Source of the DNA: an uncultured Mogibacterium sp.
GTDB lineage: Bacteria; Bacillota; Clostridia; Peptostreptococcales; Anaerovoracaceae
NCBI RefSeq assembly: GCF_938041965.1
Contig: NZ_CALISE010000013.1
Span: 1 to 64,000 of the forward strand
DNA length: 64,000 nucleotides
Direction: 5' to 3'
Each line of letters begins with the position of its first letter. Within the stretch, counting starts at the first letter, position 1. Under the pieces are notes generated by a model that was given only the letters and a program-made list of their open reading frames with translations, was not told the origin of the DNA and did no database searches. Below are positions 59,823 through 64,000 of the stretch, piece by piece. Made by a program: the position numbers and the translations under genes.

Positions 59823-62417
59823 ATGGAGCAGGAACTTAATAAAAGCATAGTTATTGCATACTATCTTTCTAGAAGAGATAAAGAAGGTTTAAATGTTTTG
59901 GGATATAATACATTCTCTAAAGCTTTTAAAGAAATAGGGGAAATAATTGGGGAAAACCCGAATAATTTGAAAAACATGAGGGATGACTTTGATCCACTTT
60001 TTCCTAACGAAAGAAAAAGATGGCATCAAAGAGATCTGAGTGCTTCACGCCAGGAAGTATTTGATAAATTCTCAAAGATGAGTGATCTTGACCTGGATGA
60101 ATACGTAAAAGGGTTATTGAATGGAAATACAACCAACAATGATATATATACACAACATAATTTGAGGTTTGATACAGAGAATGCTGAAAGTTTAGAAGAG
60201 TATAGAAAAGCAGCAGAAGTTGTTAAAAATCATATTTCGACAAATAGGGTTAATTTTAGATATAGCAATGAGGAAGTTGAAGCAGTGCGCAATGAATTTC
60301 TGGATAAGTTTGCCCCAGAAAAGCTAGCAGCTATTCCTGATGAGAAGCTCTTAAAATCATTATTTTATTCAAAAGATGGGAACGGGAGCAGCTTAAGCTA
60401 CGTCCTTGAAAATCAAGAAAAAATAAAAAACATGTTTGGAGGGATAGCTGGAGGCAGTACATATAAATTTGGCCTATTTCAGCGTAATGAGGATGGTATG
60501 TGGGTTACAGGAAGTGGTAATAAACCCACAGTACTGACAGAGAATGAGGCTCTTGAACTAGGCAAGGGAATACGAGATGAGATAATTGAAGGAGCTACAC
60601 TTATAGCGAAGGCAAAACTGAACACTAAAGAAGACTATGAATCTTTAGACACGCTGCTTAATCGAAAAATCAAGGACACGGCAAAAAAAGTTTGGGTACA
60701 AAAATATTACCAAATACTATATCCAGAAAAGTTTGTAAGTTTCTATACAGAGGAATGGTTAAATCATTATCTGTATGCCTTAGACATAGAACCAAGTGAA
60801 AAGTTTTATGGTAAAAAAGGGCAGCTCGCCATTGTAAAAAGATTGTCAGGACTTGAAGATAATGAGTTTTCTGATTCATTATTTGATTGTTTTAAGCAAC
60901 CCAAAAAATTTATAAGGCTAGGCAGTTCGATTGATAATGGGCGCAGCATCGCTGGTGAATGGCGTGAAAATGGGATTGTTGCGATTGGGTGGCCTAAAAT
61001 TGGTTCACTTAAGCATTTTGCAAAAGGCAATTCTCTAAATAGAGAAAAACTAGTACACATGCTTAAGGAGGAATACTACTCAGAGGATTCTTCAACATCT
61101 TCGAGGAAGGCTGGGGAAATAATAAAATTCTTTAATACTAATAAAGATACAGTTTTTACTATCATGAATGGAGAAGAATTAATAGCGCTTGTTGATGAGC
61201 TTGGAGAGTACTACTTTGATTCAAACAATGCTCCATGGGTGCATTGTAAAAAAGGAGCTTGGCACATGAGCTTTCTTGAGGACGAGTTTCTACCAAAGAA
61301 GTCAGAGGGAAAACTAACAACATGCTATGAATTTAAAGAACCTGAAAATCTTCAGTTCTTATATAGAAAATATTACTATGACCTAGATGGAAAAGTGATG
61401 ACTAAAATAGGCAACGAACTAAAATATAATACGGGACTTAAGACAATTTTTCCTGCAAATAGAATCATATTTGGAGCACCTGGAACAGGAAAAAGTTATA
61501 CCCTCGAGCAGGAACGAAAAAAAACGCTACAAAATGAGACAATTGGTGGATATGAACGTGTTACTTTTCATCCAGATTATACATACTCTCAGTTTGTTGG
61601 TACATATAAGCCCGTGACAGATAGATCAGGTACGATTAGTTATCAGTTTGTTCCAGGACCTTTTATGAGAGTGTATGTTGAAGCGCTTAAAAATGGAAGA
61701 AGTGGAAATCCTGAGCCATATATTCTTATCATAGAAGAAATTAACCGAGCAAATGTGGCAGCTGTATTTGGAGATGTTTTTCAGCTTCTTGACCGTGATA
61801 GCTTCAATGTAAGTGAATATCCGATACACGCAACAGAGGATGTTAGAACTTATCTTGCAGTCCAGCTTGGCGGCAATCCAGAAGACTATACAGAAATAAA
61901 GATTCCAGATAATATGCTGATTTGGGCAACTATGAACAGCGCAGATCAAGGAGTGTTTCCAATGGATACTGCTTTTAAACGCAGATGGGATTTTAACTAC
62001 CTTGGCATAAATAATGGAGAGGGCGAAATTTCAGGAAAATTCGTTATACTTGGAGAAGGAGAGCATAGAAAAAAAGTCGAATGGAATATATTAAGAAAAG
62101 AAATAAATAATGTTCTTCTTAATGACTGTAAAGTTAACGAAGATAAGCTGATGGGACCTTTCTTCCTTGAAATCAAGAATCTTTCAGAAAGCGAGAAACT
62201 GGATAAAGATAATTTTAGTAGAATATTTAAGAATAAAGTTATTATGTACCTATTTGATGATGCCGCAAAGCAGAAGCGTCCCACACTTTTCAGTGGTTGC
62301 GACATAAAGAATATATATTCAGCAATTTGTGATGCGTTTGATGAAAAAGGTGTAGACATATTTAACGAGTCTATAAGGAATGCTTTCTTGAATTCAGTAG
62401 ATGGAGTAGAAGAATAA
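59823..62417 (+). CDS. McrB-like AAA+ GTPase/ATPase of a modification-dependent or LlaJI-type restriction system
   Basis: 864 aa. The C-terminal AAA+ module has Walker A GAPGTGKS (551-558), Walker B YILIIEEINRAN (633-644) and the McrB-type sensor ATMNSADQGV, followed by an arginine-finger segment FKRRWDF. Residues about 377-500 (GEWRENGIVAIGWPKIGS, AGEIIKFFN, PWVHCKKGAW) resemble an EVE-like modified-base reader. Residues 1-100 (MRDDFDPLFPNERKRWHQR) and 200-310 (GGIAGGSTYKFGLFQRNEDG) are domains that recur in McrB-like proteins but that I cannot name. GAGG 6 nt upstream selects 59823. TAATG overlap with the nuclease gene. Confidence 0.85.
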   Translation: MEQELNKSIVIAYYLSRRDKEGLNVLGYNTFSKAFKEIGEIIGENPNNLKNMRDDFDPLFPNERKRWHQRDLSASRQEVFDKFSKMSDLDLDEYVKGLLNGNTTNNDIYTQHNLRFDTENAESLEEYRKAAEVVKNHISTNRVNFRYSNEEVEAVRNEFLDKFAPEKLAAIPDEKLLKSLFYSKDGNGSSLSYVLENQEKIKNMFGGIAGGSTYKFGLFQRNEDGMWVTGSGNKPTVLTENEALELGKGIRDEIIEGATLIAKAKLNTKEDYESLDTLLNRKIKDTAKKVWVQKYYQILYPEKFVSFYTEEWLNHYLYALDIEPSEKFYGKKGQLAIVKRLSGLEDNEFSDSLFDCFKQPKKFIRLGSSIDNGRSIAGEWRENGIVAIGWPKIGSLKHFAKGNSLNREKLVHMLKEEYYSEDSSTSSRKAGEIIKFFNTNKDTVFTIMNGEELIALVDELGEYYFDSNNAPWVHCKKGAWHMSFLEDEFLPKKSEGKLTTCYEFKEPENLQFLYRKYYYDLDGKVMTKIGNELKYNTGLKTIFPANRIIFGAPGTGKSYTLEQERKKTLQNETIGGYERVTFHPDYTYSQFVGTYKPVTDRSGTISYQFVPGPFMRVYVEALKNGRSGNPEPYILIIEEINRANVAAVFGDVFQLLDRDSFNVSEYPIHATEDVRTYLAVQLGGNPEDYTEIKIPDNMLIWATMNSADQGVFPMDTAFKRRWDFNYLGINNGEGEISGKFVILGEGEHRKKVEWNILRKEINNVLLNDCKVNEDKLMGPFFLEIKNLSESEKLDKDNFSRIFKNKVIMYLFDDAAKQKRPTLFSGCDIKNIYSAICDAFDEKGVDIFNESIRNAFLNSVDGVEE

Positions 62418-63895
62418 TGAGTTTGAAATCAGCCTATATCCGAGAGCAGAAAAGATACACTCAAGGAGAACTCGTTAAACTCTTTGTGGGCGATGAAAGC
62501 GAGATAATCAGAATCCTTAAGCGCCTTAAGGAGTATGGGGTGTTAAAAGTTGTAAAGGCATCTGATGAACAAAAGGCACTCACAGATTTGATTGAAGAGG
62601 ACATTGAGATTTCGGATATTGAAGCTGGTGAGAATGAATATCTATATACATTTACCTTTGTTGGAGTGATTACAGTTGCAGGACGAATTATAAAATGCTA
62701 TCCCAAATATTTACTGCATACAGAAGAACCAGTTTCAGAAATGAAACAGATTATTAAAGTAATAGAAAAGTATAACGGAAAAGAACAAATTATTAGGATG
62801 GTTAATGACACAACTGATAGTGCCGCTTTTAATATGTTAGCTGTAATGCTTTGGATGCTTCAGGATTACTTTGAAAATGGTAGTTATTCTAGCTCAAAGG
62901 ATATAATTGAGATTAATGGTACAGGGGAAATACTGTGGGATAAAACGATAAATGAAACATTTGCTATTATAAACGATAATCGTCCATACTACCAAGATAT
63001 GTATACTCGAAAAAGAGTAAATGATGACCAAGACTATTTTAAAAGACTTCATGAGTGTGTGCTTACAAAGTGCTCAAAAGAATTAGCTAGTGCGGATTTG
63101 CTCAATCTTTTTGATATTCTTGGAGTCGATTTATCTGATGAAGAAATCTGTGACTTTGGAGAGAATGATTATATTCTTGATCGAATTTACAAAGAGCTGA
63201 ATATACAGTTTGGAACTAGAAAGCAGATGGTTCTTAAAACAATATACTCTTATATTGCTAATAGTAGCACACATATTGATGATATGGATTGTTTTAGCAT
63301 GTTTGGCACAAATAGCTTCAACTTAATTTGGGAAAAAGCATGTTCTGAAATTTTAGATAATCAACTAGATAGGCCTATTGGATTGATTGCATTACCCGTT
63401 CCACTTGGAGATGAGTTTAATCAGAGGACAAAGCTTATAGATGTTATTGAGCATCCTATATGGTTTGGCAAATCAGAAAGAGAATACTTTGAACAAAAAG
63501 CACAAGATACTCTGATTCCAGATATAATCAGTATCTATAAAGAAAATGACAAACATAAGTGTGTCATATTTGATGCAAAGTACTACAATTTGCAATTAGA
63601 AAAAAATAAACCATTGAGAGGCCAACCGGGGATAGAATCGGTTACAAAACAATACCTATATCAACTAGCATATAAAGATTTTCTCGATTATCATGGCATG
63701 AAACAAGAAAATATAAATAATTGCTTTCTTATGCCAACTGAAGGAGATGAGATAATTGAAACTGGATATGTAATGGTTGGATTTTTGAAGCGGATGGATT
63801 TAGGGGATATTAGTATAAGGTTACTGCCAGCGCGTACAGTATATCAGATGTATTTAGAAAATAAGAAAATGGAAATTGCCAAATTGAATTTATAG
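62417..63895 (+). CDS. LlaJI/McrC-like restriction endonuclease subunit
   Basis: 492 aa. An N-terminal winged helix-like region (YTQGELVKLFVGDESEIIRI, residues 14-45) precedes a C-terminal PD-(D/E)xK nuclease core: PD at 368-369 (LIPDIISIY) and D386-A-K388 (VIFDAKYY), then GQPGIESVTKQYLYQLAY. This matches the LlaJI R2/McrC family that acts with an McrB-like motor. The start overlaps the McrB stop. No methyltransferase is visible in the remaining 105 nt or upstream, so a type IV (modification-dependent) mode is plausible, though a methylase outside the window is possible. Confidence 0.85.
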   Translation: MSLKSAYIREQKRYTQGELVKLFVGDESEIIRILKRLKEYGVLKVVKASDEQKALTDLIEEDIEISDIEAGENEYLYTFTFVGVITVAGRIIKCYPKYLLHTEEPVSEMKQIIKVIEKYNGKEQIIRMVNDTTDSAAFNMLAVMLWMLQDYFENGSYSSSKDIIEINGTGEILWDKTINETFAIINDNRPYYQDMYTRKRVNDDQDYFKRLHECVLTKCSKELASADLLNLFDILGVDLSDEEICDFGENDYILDRIYKELNIQFGTRKQMVLKTIYSYIANSSTHIDDMDCFSMFGTNSFNLIWEKACSEILDNQLDRPIGLIALPVPLGDEFNQRTKLIDVIEHPIWFGKSEREYFEQKAQDTLIPDIISIYKENDKHKCVIFDAKYYNLQLEKNKPLRGQPGIESVTKQYLYQLAYKDFLDYHGMKQENINNCFLMPTEGDEIIETGYVMVGFLKRMDLGDISIRLLPARTVYQMYLENKKMEIAKLNL

Positions 63896-63921
63896 AATTT
63901 GTTAGTTGCATAAAGATGTAA

Positions 63922-63949
63922 GACTAGGTATACACCTAGTCATTTTTTA
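63922..63949 (+). terminator. Terminator of the restriction operon
   Basis: GACTAGG (63922-63928) pairs with CCTAGTC (63935-63941), then ATTTTTT. The remaining bases to 64000 hold nothing I recognise. Confidence 0.8.
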
Positions 63950-64000
63950 TAAAGAGTTATACAAAAAAACTATATTAAGATGCGATATATTGACCATAAC

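Noticed and set aside
1..64000. CRISPR arrays, tRNA or rRNA genes
   Set aside because: No regularly spaced repeats and no tRNA cloverleaf or rRNA signature were seen apart from the tRNA-like part of ssrA.

Overview
The window looks like a chromosomal segment of a low-GC Gram-positive anaerobe of the class Clostridia (Bacillota). The signs are AGGAGG-type ribosome binding sites, the DivIVA/SepF/YggT division cluster, an omega subunit downstream of gmk, KhpA beside rpsP, RqcH, an ECF transporter and a tmRNA tag ending ALAA. Many amino-acid and peptide-derived nutrient carriers are present (Met ABC, APC, NSS, AgcS, LIVCS, polar amino-acid ABC) and almost no sugar genes, so an asaccharolytic amino-acid fermenter is a reasonable inference. 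An Anaerovoracaceae/Mogibacterium-like genus is a guess that the sequence alone cannot settle.

Layout. 1-6.4 kb: the edge of a leftward gene, an alpha/beta hydrolase, a methionine ABC operon (metQ-metN-metI) behind a long leader, a BusR-like regulator and a frameshifted surface lipoprotein. 6.6-8.3 kb: APC permease. 8.4-17.9 kb: housekeeping run ylxM-ffh-rpsP-khpA-rimM-trmD, then adaptor-like protein-yggS-sepF-yggT-divIVA-lspA-rluD-flavoprotein. 18-19.2 kb: Dps and an orphan membrane-anchored protein. 19.3-25.7 kb: rqcH (leftward), then yicC-gmk-rpoZ and the aromatic genes aroF and an aroE-aroK fusion. 25.8-36.6 kb: NSS symporter, polar amino-acid ABC genes without an ATPase, an aminotransferase, a U32 protein, thioesterase, CDF and ArsB/NhaD-type transporters. 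36.7-41.5 kb: uvrB-uvrA. 41.6-47.3 kb: SPFH protein, AgcS, a membrane XRE regulator with a structured leader, BrnQ. 47.7-53.9 kb: a five-gene ECF plus exporter-fold ABC operon. 54-58.7 kb: pncB, MltG-like protein, RluA-family synthase, lepB, smpB, ssrA. 58.7-64 kb: accessory DNA with a dead IS30-family transposase and a McrB/LlaJI-type restriction pair.

Most notable points. (1) metQ is circularly permuted: the signal peptide is followed by the second half of the normal protein and then by the first half. (2) The palindrome GTTAG-N6-CTAAC occurs once at the dps promoter and twice in front of the ECF/ABC operon, linking the two and suggesting metal control. (3) A compact multi-hairpin RNA closed by a 10-bp helix precedes the XRE membrane regulator. 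(4) A Met-codon-rich short ORF and a terminator precede metQ. (5) A restriction pair sits just beyond ssrA beside an IS remnant, with an 11-bp repeat at both ends. (6) ylxM appears to be expressed from a leaderless mRNA.

Start sites were moved from the longest ORF to the best ribosome binding site where one was visible. All family names rest on recognised motifs and gene order, not on database searches.
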